Source: a virus. From it: 64,000 bases of DNA. The DNA lies in the IMG/VR virus record IMGVR_UViG_3300042469_000933, positions 1 to 64,000 of that record; one strand, written 5' to 3'. Shown here in pieces: positions 1 to 7,350 of the stretch. The notes beneath the pieces are model-generated. The model did not search any database and was not told the origin of the DNA. It worked only from the letters and a program-made list of their open reading frames with translations. Both the position numbers and the translations under genes were made by a program. Position 1 is the first letter of the stretch; each line of letters opens with the position of its first letter.

Positions 1-26
1 CCTCTCCCCCATTTCATTTCAAGCAC

Positions 27-1034
27 ATGGGACTGAAAGAACAACTCGACGAGCTGGACCACTGGCCACTGATGGAACGCATCCTCGGTGCTGAGATCAA
101 GCAGCGAAAGATGTACCGGTCACCATTGCGCGAAGGAGACAAGAACCCTTCATTCGGTTTCTTCAGGAACAAAAGCGGCCAAGCCAGATGGAAGGACTTC
201 GCCATGGACAACGGGGACGTATATCATCTTGCGATGAACATGTACCGTTGCGACTTCAGAACGGCCTTGAAAAAGGTCGCACAGATAGCCGGCATTCTCC
301 CCGGAGAACCCGGAGCCATAAGGCCGATCAAGCTACGGCTCGTCAAGCTTTTCGAGGCGGAAAGAGCGGTATGCTCCTTCGAGGAACGTCCGTTCGCCAC
401 GGAAGACGAGCAATACTGGGGAAGGTATCTGCTCAGCGAAGACCAGCTCAAGCACTCTGGATTCATTGCAGCGGGCTCCTTCACCTTGACCAACGCAGAA
501 GGTAAGACCACGGTCTACCACCACCGGCCAGAGAACCCTATGTACGTCATCCGTATCGGGACCAAAGGTCACATGAAGATGTACCGACCGCTGCACACCA
601 GTAAGAAGTTCCGGTTCCTTGGCAACACGGACCGCAACGACATCTACGGGTATGACCGGGTACATTCGGACAAGCCGCTGCTGATCACAGGCGGACAGAA
701 GGATGCGGAGACCGAGTTTGTGCACCTGGGTGTTCCAGCGATCGCATTCAACTCAGAATCATCGGTACCGGACGAGGATGTCGTGTTCAAGTTGTTCATG
801 CTGGTCAGCCGCCCCATCTTTGTGCTCTACGACAACGACGACGCAGGGCGGGCGTACACCGAACGGGTCTGCAGCAAGTACAACATGCTCACGCCGATTT
901 ACCTCAGTCAGTACAGCCAGCAGAAGGATTTCTCTGCTGTTATCGAAAAGCGAGAGTTACACGTGATTGACCAACTACGCAGTTTCATCAACAAACACAC
1001 AGAGGCATGTTCGCAAACATTGCACCCTTGCTGA
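27..1034 (+). CDS. DNA primase, TOPRIM type (crAss-like)
   Basis: Predicted replicative primase of 335 residues that would lay RNA primers for phage DNA synthesis. The N-terminus (about residues 28-95) has the layout of a CHC2-type zinc-ribbon domain (YRSPLREGDKNPSF, then RWKDFAMDNGDVYHLAM), but the zinc-binding cysteines are missing. The C-terminal half is a TOPRIM fold: LLITGGQKDAETEF around residue 216, IAFNSES near 240, and the metal-binding LYDNDDAG near 270. The usual TOPRIM glutamate (EGxxD) is replaced by GGQKD. From memory, crAss-like primases use a similar GGEKD/GGQKD variant with an FNSE motif. It overlaps the next gene by 28 bases and heads the plus-strand operon. Family assignment is strong; the crAss-like affinity is inference from motifs. 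Confidence 0.82.
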   Translation: MGLKEQLDELDHWPLMERILGAEIKQRKMYRSPLREGDKNPSFGFFRNKSGQARWKDFAMDNGDVYHLAMNMYRCDFRTALKKVAQIAGILPGEPGAIRPIKLRLVKLFEAERAVCSFEERPFATEDEQYWGRYLLSEDQLKHSGFIAAGSFTLTNAEGKTTVYHHRPENPMYVIRIGTKGHMKMYRPLHTSKKFRFLGNTDRNDIYGYDRVHSDKPLLITGGQKDAETEFVHLGVPAIAFNSESSVPDEDVVFKLFMLVSRPIFVLYDNDDAGRAYTERVCSKYNMLTPIYLSQYSQQKDFSAVIEKRELHVIDQLRSFINKHTEACSQTLHPC

Positions 1035-1648
1035 AGTCCATCAAGGTCTCAGTAAGCCTGTCGCAGCGCGACAACGGAGAATACGTGGCCATCATCGTGC
1101 CACGACCACGGTTCCAGACCGGAAACAAGATCCTGAACAACATGGTGCCCCTCATCCGGGTCTACAATACCATTGAGGGAATGGAGCTGGCGTTGGCCAG
1201 TGAAGAGATCGCCAGCAACATCCGTTCATACCACCACGCCGTGGTGAACGATGAAATGTTTAAGAAGGCTCTGGCCAAGAAAGCTGAGCATGAAGATGAC
1301 GGAGAAGGCCCTGCAACGGAAAGCAAGGCTGCACCAGCCAAGCGTGTCCCTAAGGCCAAGGCGAAGGAAGAGCCTGCTCCGAAGGCGGAAGAAGCACCCA
1401 AGGTGAGCAAGGAAGAGAAGCTCATCATCGTGGGCATGAAGAAGCTGGAAGAGCTGATCAATGCCGCGGACAAGGAGAAGGCCAAGGCCAAGTTCAAGGA
1501 GATCGTCGGGGTGTACAACCTCGCGATCAGCGAAGAGGGCGGTTCGGTGGAGATCACGGAAGAAACCCTCACGCAGCTCATGGCCCTGAAGGAAAAGGTA
1601 AAGATCATGCCTGAGCAGAAGGCACTGTTCGACATGAACCTGGATTAA
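1007..1648 (+). CDS. PRTRC system protein E
   Basis: A 213-residue protein matching the layout of PRTRC protein E. An N-terminal beta domain (MFANIAPLLKSIKVSVSL, then AIIVPRPRF) is followed by a lysine/alanine/glutamate/proline-rich linker at about residues 100-145. A short helical C-terminal domain follows (KKLEELINAADKEKAKAKFK, then VYNLAI). Its biochemical role is not known; the family occurs next to the ubiquitin-like and E1/E2-like proteins of PRTRC cassettes. Here it lies directly upstream of the protein C gene (11-base gap) and overlaps the primase by 28 bases. Identification rests on the N-terminal pattern, the architecture and the neighbours. Confidence 0.72.
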   Translation: MFANIAPLLKSIKVSVSLSQRDNGEYVAIIVPRPRFQTGNKILNNMVPLIRVYNTIEGMELALASEEIASNIRSYHHAVVNDEMFKKALAKKAEHEDDGEGPATESKAAPAKRVPKAKAKEEPAPKAEEAPKVSKEEKLIIVGMKKLEELINAADKEKAKAKFKEIVGVYNLAISEEGGSVEITEETLTQLMALKEKVKIMPEQKALFDMNLD

Positions 1649-1659
1649 CACGAACAACC

Positions 1660-1872
1660 ATGGCAGTAGAGATCGAAGCAGCACGACGCAAGTTCAAGCA
1701 CGGTGACGAACTTCTGGAAGATCCAGGAGCGAACCTCTCACCGGAAGAGGTCATGGAGTTCTTCTCCGCACAGTACCCGGAGTTGACCAACGCTTCCATC
1801 GGTACGCCCGAGGTGGCCGATGATGAGACCGTTGTATATCCGTTCATCACCATCATCGGAAAGAAGGGATGA
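1660..1872 (+). CDS. PRTRC system protein C, ubiquitin-like
   Basis: A 70-residue ubiquitin-like protein (Prok_Ub type), the presumed modifier or sulfur-carrier-like partner of the E1/E2-like enzymes downstream. The conserved core is clear: REF-like RRKFKHG, the DPGANLSPEEVMEFF helix, and AQYPELTNASIGTPEV, which matches the YPELxxAxIxGPEV pattern of the family. The chain ends in GKKG, so the last residue is glycine, as expected if the C-terminus is activated, although a di-glycine is absent. The start follows aacaacc with no Shine-Dalgarno. The stop codon overlaps the next start as ATGA. This is one of the safest identifications in the cassette. Confidence 0.85.
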   Translation: MAVEIEAARRKFKHGDELLEDPGANLSPEEVMEFFSAQYPELTNASIGTPEVADDETVVYPFITIIGKKG

Positions 1873-3017
1873 AACGGGTCTTACGAAGAGCACTGAAAAG
1901 GGAAGGGGCGAAAGCCCCTTCTTCTTTTTCACTGACACGTGATTCGTTCTACCGTCAAGAGAATGCCGTAAAGAGCTGGATGAAAAGCAGTGCACGGCTC
2001 CGTGTAGAACCAGCAAGGCAGCGAGAGAACGAGATAGTGGAGCTTCCTAAGGAAGACGTGGAACTGTTCATGGTCAACAGGGTGATGGTCCCTCACGCGG
2101 GAGACATCATGGTGGACTACCTGGAGGAATATGCTGTTGCCTTGGAGCCGTTCTGGCTGTCTGACTACATCAATCGCTTCACCGACAGGGATGATATCTC
2201 AAACCTGATCTGGACAATGGTCGAGTGCCTTATATCTGACGAGAACGGGGCTCTCCACTTTGACCAGACTAACGGGCTGTTCATGTTCTCTGCGTCCGTG
2301 GGTGAGGAACACCAGCACGGAATAAGGATCAACACGTTCCACAAGACAAGATTCTTTCCGTTGGTCATGGCCATTTCGCGAGAAGCGATCAGACACGGAG
2401 TAATGATCAATTGCTGGAAGGACTATTCTGACATGGCGGAAGACACGCTCAGGATACAGGTAAATGAAAGTGAACCGGATGATGAGACATATCTGCGCGC
2501 GTCCCTGAAAGAAGACTGGGCTCAAAAGTGGTTCTCAAAGTTCATGCACAAGTGGTTTGACCTGGAGACAGAAAGCATTGTTTCGTGTGTCAGTAAACTG
2601 AGGATACCAACGCAAGTACTTGATCAAGTCAATTCACTTGCTGCCGCATTTGATGAGTATGGCAAAAAGGCAAAGGGCAACAAGCTCGTAGGAGCATACT
2701 GGCTGGACGAGAACTACAATGATGCAAGCCTCCATCCTGTGTATTGGGCCAGGAACAGCAATTACCTGATGGACCAAATGGATTCAATGATAGACTCCAT
2801 TCACAATGAGGGCTACGTCCATGAATACGGGATCACGCTTGGTGTTGAGAATGGCAAGGTCTACATAAACGAATCGGAAAGAGACCTGTACATCTCTCGT
2901 TACGAACTCAGAAAACAGATCACGGAATGCGTCGAGTCATTAACCCTTCTATTGACACCTGTGCAGAGATCAAGAAGCAACTTGCCTCCAGTCTCGCCAG
3001 AGCAAGAACAGCCCTAG
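1869..3017 (+). CDS. Probable PRTRC system protein F
   Basis: A 382-residue, mostly helical, acidic protein between the genes for PRTRC C and PRTRC B, where protein F usually sits. I recognise it mainly by position; internal motifs are weak (EDVELFMVNRVMVPHAGD near residue 63, FWLSDYINRFTDRDDISNLI near 97). The start at 1869 overlaps the stop of the preceding gene as ATGA. A terminator-like hairpin (1902-1930) falls inside the first 20 codons, so the ATG at 1980 (residue 38, MKSSARLRVEP) is an alternative start. The gene overlaps protein B by 91 bases. Its base composition is somewhat more A+T-rich than the genes upstream. Confidence 0.55.
   Translation: MKRVLRRALKREGAKAPSSFSLTRDSFYRQENAVKSWMKSSARLRVEPARQRENEIVELPKEDVELFMVNRVMVPHAGDIMVDYLEEYAVALEPFWLSDYINRFTDRDDISNLIWTMVECLISDENGALHFDQTNGLFMFSASVGEEHQHGIRINTFHKTRFFPLVMAISREAIRHGVMINCWKDYSDMAEDTLRIQVNESEPDDETYLRASLKEDWAQKWFSKFMHKWFDLETESIVSCVSKLRIPTQVLDQVNSLAAAFDEYGKKAKGNKLVGAYWLDENYNDASLHPVYWARNSNYLMDQMDSMIDSIHNEGYVHEYGITLGVENGKVYINESERDLYISRYELRKQITECVESLTLLLTPVQRSRSNLPPVSPEQEQP
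1902..1930 (+). terminator. Terminator-like hairpin at the PRTRC C/F junction
   Basis: A perfect 8-bp stem GAAGGGGC / GCCCCTTC (1902-1909 and 1914-1921) closed by a GAAA tetraloop and followed by TTCTTTTTC. It has the form of an intrinsic terminator on the plus strand but lies 30-60 bases inside the next reading frame. It could reduce transcription after the E and C genes or act as an attenuator or RNA-stability element. The hairpin is seen directly; its function is inference. Confidence 0.6.
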
Positions 3018-3697
3018 TTCTGTTCTCCAGCCTGTCAACGAAATCATGGACAGGACTGGAACTTTACGACATAGCCCAAGGAGGGCGCCTTACCAACGGA
3101 CGGCCCCTGAACGAAGAGCAACTGAAGTCGTTTGTTGAGGCCGCTTCAAAGACGATCAGAAAGAGGAAGAAGCGATCAGAGCAAACGATCTACGGCATAG
3201 TGGACGAGCGCACACTGTACGTGTCGGCAAAGTCACTGATGTTCGTTGTGCCGGCGGGGCAGAAGACCGTCTTTGTAGGGGACGAGAAGAACTTCAAATC
3301 CATCCCGGTGTTCTTGCCAGCCATGGTGTTCTATTACGGCCTTGATGGAAGCCTAATGGCCTTCTGGTCCAAGACGGACGAGCGAAGCAAGCTGCTTGCA
3401 GAAGAACGAGTGTTGCTGCCAGCGCCAATGCCGAACATTTCAAAGGATGGTGACGTGTGCGTTGGAACATCCATGAAAAAGAAGCACGGAGCGGACATCC
3501 GCGAGTTGCAGAAGTTCGTGACAGACTCCTTCATGGGCTCCGCGTTTAATGAGTGGAGGTCTGAAGAGATAGCAGGAGCAATGGGCTTTGCTGCCAATAC
3601 GAAGGCAACCACCGGAGAAGAGTTCTGGAAGTTGGCCAAGAAGGAGAAGTGGAACAAGTCCAAGAGTTACCGTTGCATTGCAGACATCATCACATGA
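2927..3697 (+). CDS. PRTRC system protein B, E2-like
   Basis: A 256-residue protein with the PRTRC protein B pattern, an E2/UBC-like fold (Prok-E2_D type) thought to receive the activated ubiquitin-like protein. Family landmarks: ALVLFSSL at about residues 29-36, IAQGGRLTNGRPLNEEQL at about 48-65, FLPAMVFYYGLDGSLMAFW near 130, and PAPMPNISKDGDVCVG, where Cys178 is at the position of the candidate catalytic cysteine. FVTDSFMGSAFNEW follows. The chosen start overlaps the upstream gene by 91 bases; no later ATG would keep the conserved N-terminus. The stop overlaps the ThiF start as ATGA, so the two are probably translationally coupled. Confidence 0.78.
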   Translation: MRRVINPSIDTCAEIKKQLASSLARARTALVLFSSLSTKSWTGLELYDIAQGGRLTNGRPLNEEQLKSFVEAASKTIRKRKKRSEQTIYGIVDERTLYVSAKSLMFVVPAGQKTVFVGDEKNFKSIPVFLPAMVFYYGLDGSLMAFWSKTDERSKLLAEERVLLPAPMPNISKDGDVCVGTSMKKKHGADIRELQKFVTDSFMGSAFNEWRSEEIAGAMGFAANTKATTGEEFWKLAKKEKWNKSKSYRCIADIIT

Positions 3698-4470
3698 AAA
3701 AGATCCATAAGACAGACCCGATCCTTCTTGGTGGTGCGCTACGGACAAGCATCGTTCTTGTTGGTTCCGGTGGCACTGGGACGCACATGCTGGAAGGCCT
3801 GGCCATGATGCACAAGTCGCTTGTAGACCTTGGCTACAACGGATTGACCGTATCCGTATACGACAACGACATTGTGGAAGAGCACAACATCGGAAGGCAG
3901 CAGTTCGGATGGGGTGATGTAGGCAGCAACAAGGCGAACAAAGCTGTGATGAGGGTCAACAGGCAGTACGGACTTGACTGGAGAGCTTCTCCACACAGCT
4001 ATGAGTTCAACAGCACTTCGTCACACAACGGCAACATTCTGATCACCGCAACAGACAGCGGACGGTCAAGGAACCTGGCTCAGCGAATGTTCAAGATGTG
4101 CATGGGCAGTAACGCGATAGACGACATTACCGAACACCGCGAGCACCACAACCTGATGCGTACGCTGTACTGGCTTGACCTTGGGAACAATGCCAAAAGC
4201 GGACAATTCGTGCTTGGTGCCCATGATTTACCGACCACCGTTGACCTGTTTGGTGAATACGACGAAACCGACGAAGGCCCATCCTGCTCTGCTGCAGAGA
4301 GCCTTCGTCGGCAAGACCTGTTCGTAAACAAGTCACTTGCAACAATGGCCTGTCACCTTCTCTGGACCTTGTTCAGAAAAGGATGCATCGACTACCATGG
4401 TGGCTTCATGAACCTGGAGACCATGAAGATGCGTCCCATCCTAATCCCTCAACCCAATGGCCCTGTATAA
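3694..4470 (+). CDS. PRTRC system ThiF-family, E1-like enzyme
   Basis: A 258-residue E1/ThiF/MoeB-type adenylating enzyme expected to activate the C-terminus of the ubiquitin-like protein with ATP. The Rossmann nucleotide loop is GSGGTGTH (residues 24-31). YDNDIVEEHNIGRQQF (56-71) carries the aspartate and the NxGRQ arginine that contact ATP. ITATDSGRSRN follows. The PRTRC-specific C-terminal part includes DEGPSCSAAESLRRQDLF with Cys198, the best candidate for the thioester cysteine, then a helix (ACHLLWTLFRKGCIDYHGGF). I chose ATG 3694 because it overlaps the previous stop as ATGA and places the nucleotide loop about 24 residues in. It overlaps the next gene by 14 bases. Confidence 0.88.
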   Translation: MKKIHKTDPILLGGALRTSIVLVGSGGTGTHMLEGLAMMHKSLVDLGYNGLTVSVYDNDIVEEHNIGRQQFGWGDVGSNKANKAVMRVNRQYGLDWRASPHSYEFNSTSSHNGNILITATDSGRSRNLAQRMFKMCMGSNAIDDITEHREHHNLMRTLYWLDLGNNAKSGQFVLGAHDLPTTVDLFGEYDETDEGPSCSAAESLRRQDLFVNKSLATMACHLLWTLFRKGCIDYHGGFMNLETMKMRPILIPQPNGPV

Positions 4471-5140
4471 GTTCGTTTGCGAAATGCACAAAGAGCATGG
4501 CGCGCTTGGATGGAGACAAAAGTCACAACCAGACTTTGATCCGTTAGGAGGAATGGCCGTTGCTCACGACATTCTTGAGCACCTGCCTAATGGGTCTGAA
4601 GCCCCACACGATGAGTTCATGGCTTTGGGGGCGGCTGTGCTGATACGAGGCATGCAAGGCTACTTCATGAACAACACACCAGCGGACAACCTATGTTCTG
4701 ACTTTCCCGACATCTTCAGCCATATCGTTTACCAGGACATAGGACTGTGTGATGCTCCGGTCACCAACCGCCTGCAGGACGAATGGGCGGAAACCATGAT
4801 CAGCGAAACCGTCAACAAAGGCAGGGCCTTGATGATAAGCGAATGGAACATGAGCCCCAAGTTCAACAACGAAGAACCGGGAATGTCGATCCATGAACTG
4901 GACGTATACCTGCACCATGTCAAGGGATGGATGCGCATTGGGTTCCGCAAAGCGCGTAAACGGTACAATGGCCGTGTTCGTGACTTTGAGTTCACTTACC
5001 TGTTCAAAGAGATCGAAAAGGAAGCGGACAAGGCCTTGAAGAATGCCGAAGAACAAGATGAGTTGCACGTGCGACTAGTACGCAATCGCGTTGATGTGAA
5101 GCACCTCTCTGCTTACGAACTCTACCCACGAGAAGACTAA
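4457..5140 (+). CDS. Unknown protein translationally linked to the PRTRC E1
   Basis: A 227-residue soluble protein that I cannot assign. It starts inside the end of the ThiF gene (14-base overlap), so it is probably co-translated with the PRTRC cassette. A conserved-looking N-terminal block reads DFDPLGGMAVAHDILEHLPN (residues 26-45), followed by ALGAAVLIRG near residue 57. This has His, Asp and Glu residues but no JAMM motif, so it is not the JAB peptidase (protein A) of standard cassettes. The C-terminal third is helical and charged (FRKARKRYNG, EIEKEADKALKNAEEQDEL). It could be an accessory or substrate of the modification system, or an unrelated early gene. Confidence 0.75.
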   Translation: MALYKFVCEMHKEHGALGWRQKSQPDFDPLGGMAVAHDILEHLPNGSEAPHDEFMALGAAVLIRGMQGYFMNNTPADNLCSDFPDIFSHIVYQDIGLCDAPVTNRLQDEWAETMISETVNKGRALMISEWNMSPKFNNEEPGMSIHELDVYLHHVKGWMRIGFRKARKRYNGRVRDFEFTYLFKEIEKEADKALKNAEEQDELHVRLVRNRVDVKHLSAYELYPRED

Positions 5141-5156
5141 CAATACTCCCAACACC

Positions 5157-5504
5157 ATGATCGACCAGATTGTAAAGGATGCAAGGTCTTTCCGCCTGAG
5201 CGGGAAGAATGCCGATGAGATCAATGTCTACGGCAACCAGGTGGAACTCTCTTTCAGGAACGTGGGCAAGTGGATCCACGACGAAGAAAGCGGACGTGAG
5301 CGAGAGGAAGAGGGTGACCCTGACTGGCGCGAGGATGATGACAACATGATCCTTGCGCCCGGAGAAATGAAGGCCATCTACACGGACGTGCTGAACTGGA
5401 GCAAGAGCAAAACCTGGTTCGACCACGTGACGTTCAGTGTAGAGCCCAGTGAGAAGTGCTGGCTGGTCATCGCAATACAGCTGGAAGATGCCACGCACCA
5501 TTGA
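5157..5504 (+). CDS. Small phage protein of unknown function
   Basis: A 115-residue acidic protein, not recognised. It combines beta-rich ends (VYGNQVELSFRNV and FDHVTFSVEP) with a charged middle, EESGREREEEGDPDW. No cysteine cluster, signal peptide or membrane segment is present except for a lone C-terminal cysteine. The start follows caacacc with no Shine-Dalgarno. It overlaps the next gene by 17 bases. Confidence 0.7.
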   Translation: MIDQIVKDARSFRLSGKNADEINVYGNQVELSFRNVGKWIHDEESGREREEEGDPDWREDDDNMILAPGEMKAIYTDVLNWSKSKTWFDHVTFSVEPSEKCWLVIAIQLEDATHH

Positions 5505-6153
5505 AACCGTCGTCTACAAGTTCGGCGAACTGAGCGACACAGCGAAAGAGAAAGCCTTGGATGAGTACCGCTATCGCAATCACTATCCATACGAACAGTG
5601 GTATGAACACGTGTGCGAAATGGTAGCCGAAGCTGCTGACATGATTGGCATTGACCTGCGTGGACGTAAGCGGAAGTTCATGAACGGCAAGGAGGACAAT
5701 GAAGGCATCGACATTCTGTTCAGCGGCTTTTCCAGCCAAGGCGACGGAGCTTGCTTTAATGGTTGGTATTACTACAACAAAGGCGCATTGGCCAAGGTAA
5801 AGAAAGAGTTTCCGGAGGATACGGAGCTTCATCGAATTGCCAGTGTGCTGCAGTCGGTACAACGCAAAGCCTTCTACCAGCTGTATGCAAAGGTGACACC
5901 AGGTCCGCTCAGCAATCACTACTCGCACTACAACACACGCACCATTGAGGTGTACGACAAGAAAGAGCTGGAGTATCCACAGGAAACATGGAACGAGTTC
6001 GAGGAAGGCATCGACGAAGCCTTGCGCGACTTCATGAAGTGGATTTATGTACAGCTGGAGAAGGAGTACGACTGGCTCATGTCCGATGGAGCTGTGCAGG
6101 ACAGCATTGAAGCCAACGAAACTGAATTCAACGAAGACGGAACACTTGCATAA
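5488..6153 (+). CDS. Conserved phage protein, WYR-family-like early protein
   Basis: A 221-residue protein resembling a widespread phage/prophage family of unknown role. The family is recognisable by the N-terminal FGELSDTAKEKALDEYRYRN block, by FSGFSSQGDGACFNGWY at about residues 73-89, and by DTELHRIASVLQSVQRKAFY. Some members have been labelled antitoxin-like in automated annotation, which I do not consider established. I use ATG 5488 (MPRTIETV) because the 39 bases upstream in frame lie in the previous gene and do not fit the family. It overlaps that gene by 17 bases. An acidic C-terminal tail (ANETEFNEDG) is present. Confidence 0.75.
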   Translation: MPRTIETVVYKFGELSDTAKEKALDEYRYRNHYPYEQWYEHVCEMVAEAADMIGIDLRGRKRKFMNGKEDNEGIDILFSGFSSQGDGACFNGWYYYNKGALAKVKKEFPEDTELHRIASVLQSVQRKAFYQLYAKVTPGPLSNHYSHYNTRTIEVYDKKELEYPQETWNEFEEGIDEALRDFMKWIYVQLEKEYDWLMSDGAVQDSIEANETEFNEDGTLA

Positions 6154-6155
6154 CC

Positions 6156-6419
6156 ATGGAAGACACCAGAACAATGAAAGATCTCTGCAAGGAAGTCCTT
6201 GCCCTGCAAGACGCGTCCAATTCTCTTGGCGTGGTCAGGAGCATGCGACTTGCCATGAAACGCATGATGAGCATGGGCATGGACACCGATGCTATCAACC
6301 AGCACCCCGTAACGTGCCTGTACATCGACAAGCTCTGCCATCTTGCACAACTGGCACAGCCCATCATGACCGCTTCATACGACAACGTGCATCGTATGGC
6401 CAACGCAGAACAGCCATGA
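6156..6419 (+). CDS. Small helical protein of unknown function
   Basis: An 87-residue, methionine-rich, probably all-helical protein (MKDLCKEVLALQDASNS, RSMRLAMKRMMSMGMD). There is no recognisable family. It starts two bases after the preceding stop (ataaccATG) and overlaps the frameshifted small frame that follows by 4 bases (ATGA). The tight packing supports a real gene. Confidence 0.65.
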   Translation: MEDTRTMKDLCKEVLALQDASNSLGVVRSMRLAMKRMMSMGMDTDAINQHPVTCLYIDKLCHLAQLAQPIMTASYDNVHRMANAEQP

Positions 6420-6507
6420 AAATCGAATACCGCGACAATGGCGAGGCGTAGAGCGCAAGGATTTCGAGACCAAGACACAGCTCAACAAATTCCTTGCAAA
6501 CCAATGA
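6416..6507 (+). pseudogene. Frameshifted micro-gene (about 30 residues)
   Basis: An ATG at 6416 overlaps the previous stop and opens MKIEYRDNGEA, ending at a TAG at 6449-6451. The plus-two frame immediately continues with VERKDFETKTQLNKFLANQ and a stop at 6505-6507, which overlaps the next start (6504) as ATGA. Joining the two gives one coherent basic 30-residue protein, so one base seems to be missing near gaggcgtagag. It may be a sequencing or assembly error, a decayed gene, or a shift during translation. The start and end junctions both match operon packing, which argues for an intact ancestral gene. Confidence 0.5.
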
Positions 6508-6989
6508 TCAAAGCCAAGAACATAGTGACCGGAACCACATTCTACACCTGGTTCGGCAAGATTACCAAGCTCAACGGCAAAGGTGATTGGTTGTTCCATG
6601 TGTTTGAGCTGGTAAGCCATACCGACACCAGTGGTCCCAGAAAGGAGCTACATGGAACAGTAAACTCTTACAAAGAAGCCATGCGCGTCCTTCGCCTGTC
6701 CGATCCAGCATGGCCACGAAACCAGCGCGGCAAAGTGACCAGATACGGTTGGGTACTGGCTTCTGTTCCAAACAGCGTGAACAAGCAACCAACCTGTCCG
6801 CGCTGTTTTCACGTAGGAGACGTAGAGCACAAAACGCTGCCTTACGGAGCAGGCACCGGCCCAATGGGCAGATATAGGCTTGGCGACAACTACCGACCGG
6901 CCGTACGCTGCACTGTATGCGGCCACATGGAAGCTGGCCAAGTGCACATCGTACAGCCCTTCAACAACCCACCAAGCTTTGAACTGTGA
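6504..6989 (+). CDS. Zinc-ribbon-containing small phage protein
   Basis: A 161-residue protein with an N-terminal beta domain (MIKAKNIVTGTTFYTWFGKI, then ELVSHTDTSG). A C-terminal zinc ribbon follows, with PTCPRCFHVG and, about 40 residues later, VRCTVCGH: two CxxC pairs that can bind one zinc. Such ribbons often contact nucleic acid, but no specific function can be named. I prefer ATG 6504 over 6438 because it overlaps a stop as ATGA, and the upstream 22 codons read through the coding part of the frameshifted micro-gene. Confidence 0.7.
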   Translation: MIKAKNIVTGTTFYTWFGKITKLNGKGDWLFHVFELVSHTDTSGPRKELHGTVNSYKEAMRVLRLSDPAWPRNQRGKVTRYGWVLASVPNSVNKQPTCPRCFHVGDVEHKTLPYGAGTGPMGRYRLGDNYRPAVRCTVCGHMEAGQVHIVQPFNNPPSFEL

Positions 6990-7348
6990 TGACAACCAAA
7001 GAACTGCGCAAGCAATACCGCCAGTGGGCGGGTACTGACGTCAGCAAGGATATCTGCGATTACGAAGGCTACATGCAAGGATGCTGGAAAGGCCGGTGGA
7101 CACAAGACACTCAGGTACGGCTGTTTGTATCCAAATACCTCAACAGAAAAGATGGGCTCTGCAGTGTTGCTGCAGAGGGGGAGTATTCTGCAAAGGAGCT
7201 TCATGCCTTCTATCTTGAGTTAAAGGACATAAGTGCATTCGAGCGCTTTGCCGGATTCACTGAGACACAGCCTGTACCCGACCATGTTCACACAATGCTT
7301 CATCTTGCAAGTTCATTGCAACTGTGGAATGGATTTCTCAACCGATAG
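6989..7348 (+). CDS. Small phage protein of unknown function
   Basis: A 119-residue protein starting at the ATG that overlaps the previous stop (TGATG). It is mostly helical and rich in aromatic residues (LRKQYRQWAGTDVS, DYEGYMQGCWKGRW, LHAFYLELKDISAFERFAGF). There is no recognised family and no membrane segment. The next start lies two bases downstream, as expected for a compact operon. Confidence 0.65.
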   Translation: MTTKELRKQYRQWAGTDVSKDICDYEGYMQGCWKGRWTQDTQVRLFVSKYLNRKDGLCSVAAEGEYSAKELHAFYLELKDISAFERFAGFTETQPVPDHVHTMLHLASSLQLWNGFLNR

Positions 7349-7350
7349 CC

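Noticed and set aside
4457-5140. PRTRC protein A (JAB peptidase)
   Set aside because: The JAMM motif (E...HxHx...SxxD) is missing, so the gene after ThiF was not assigned to protein A.
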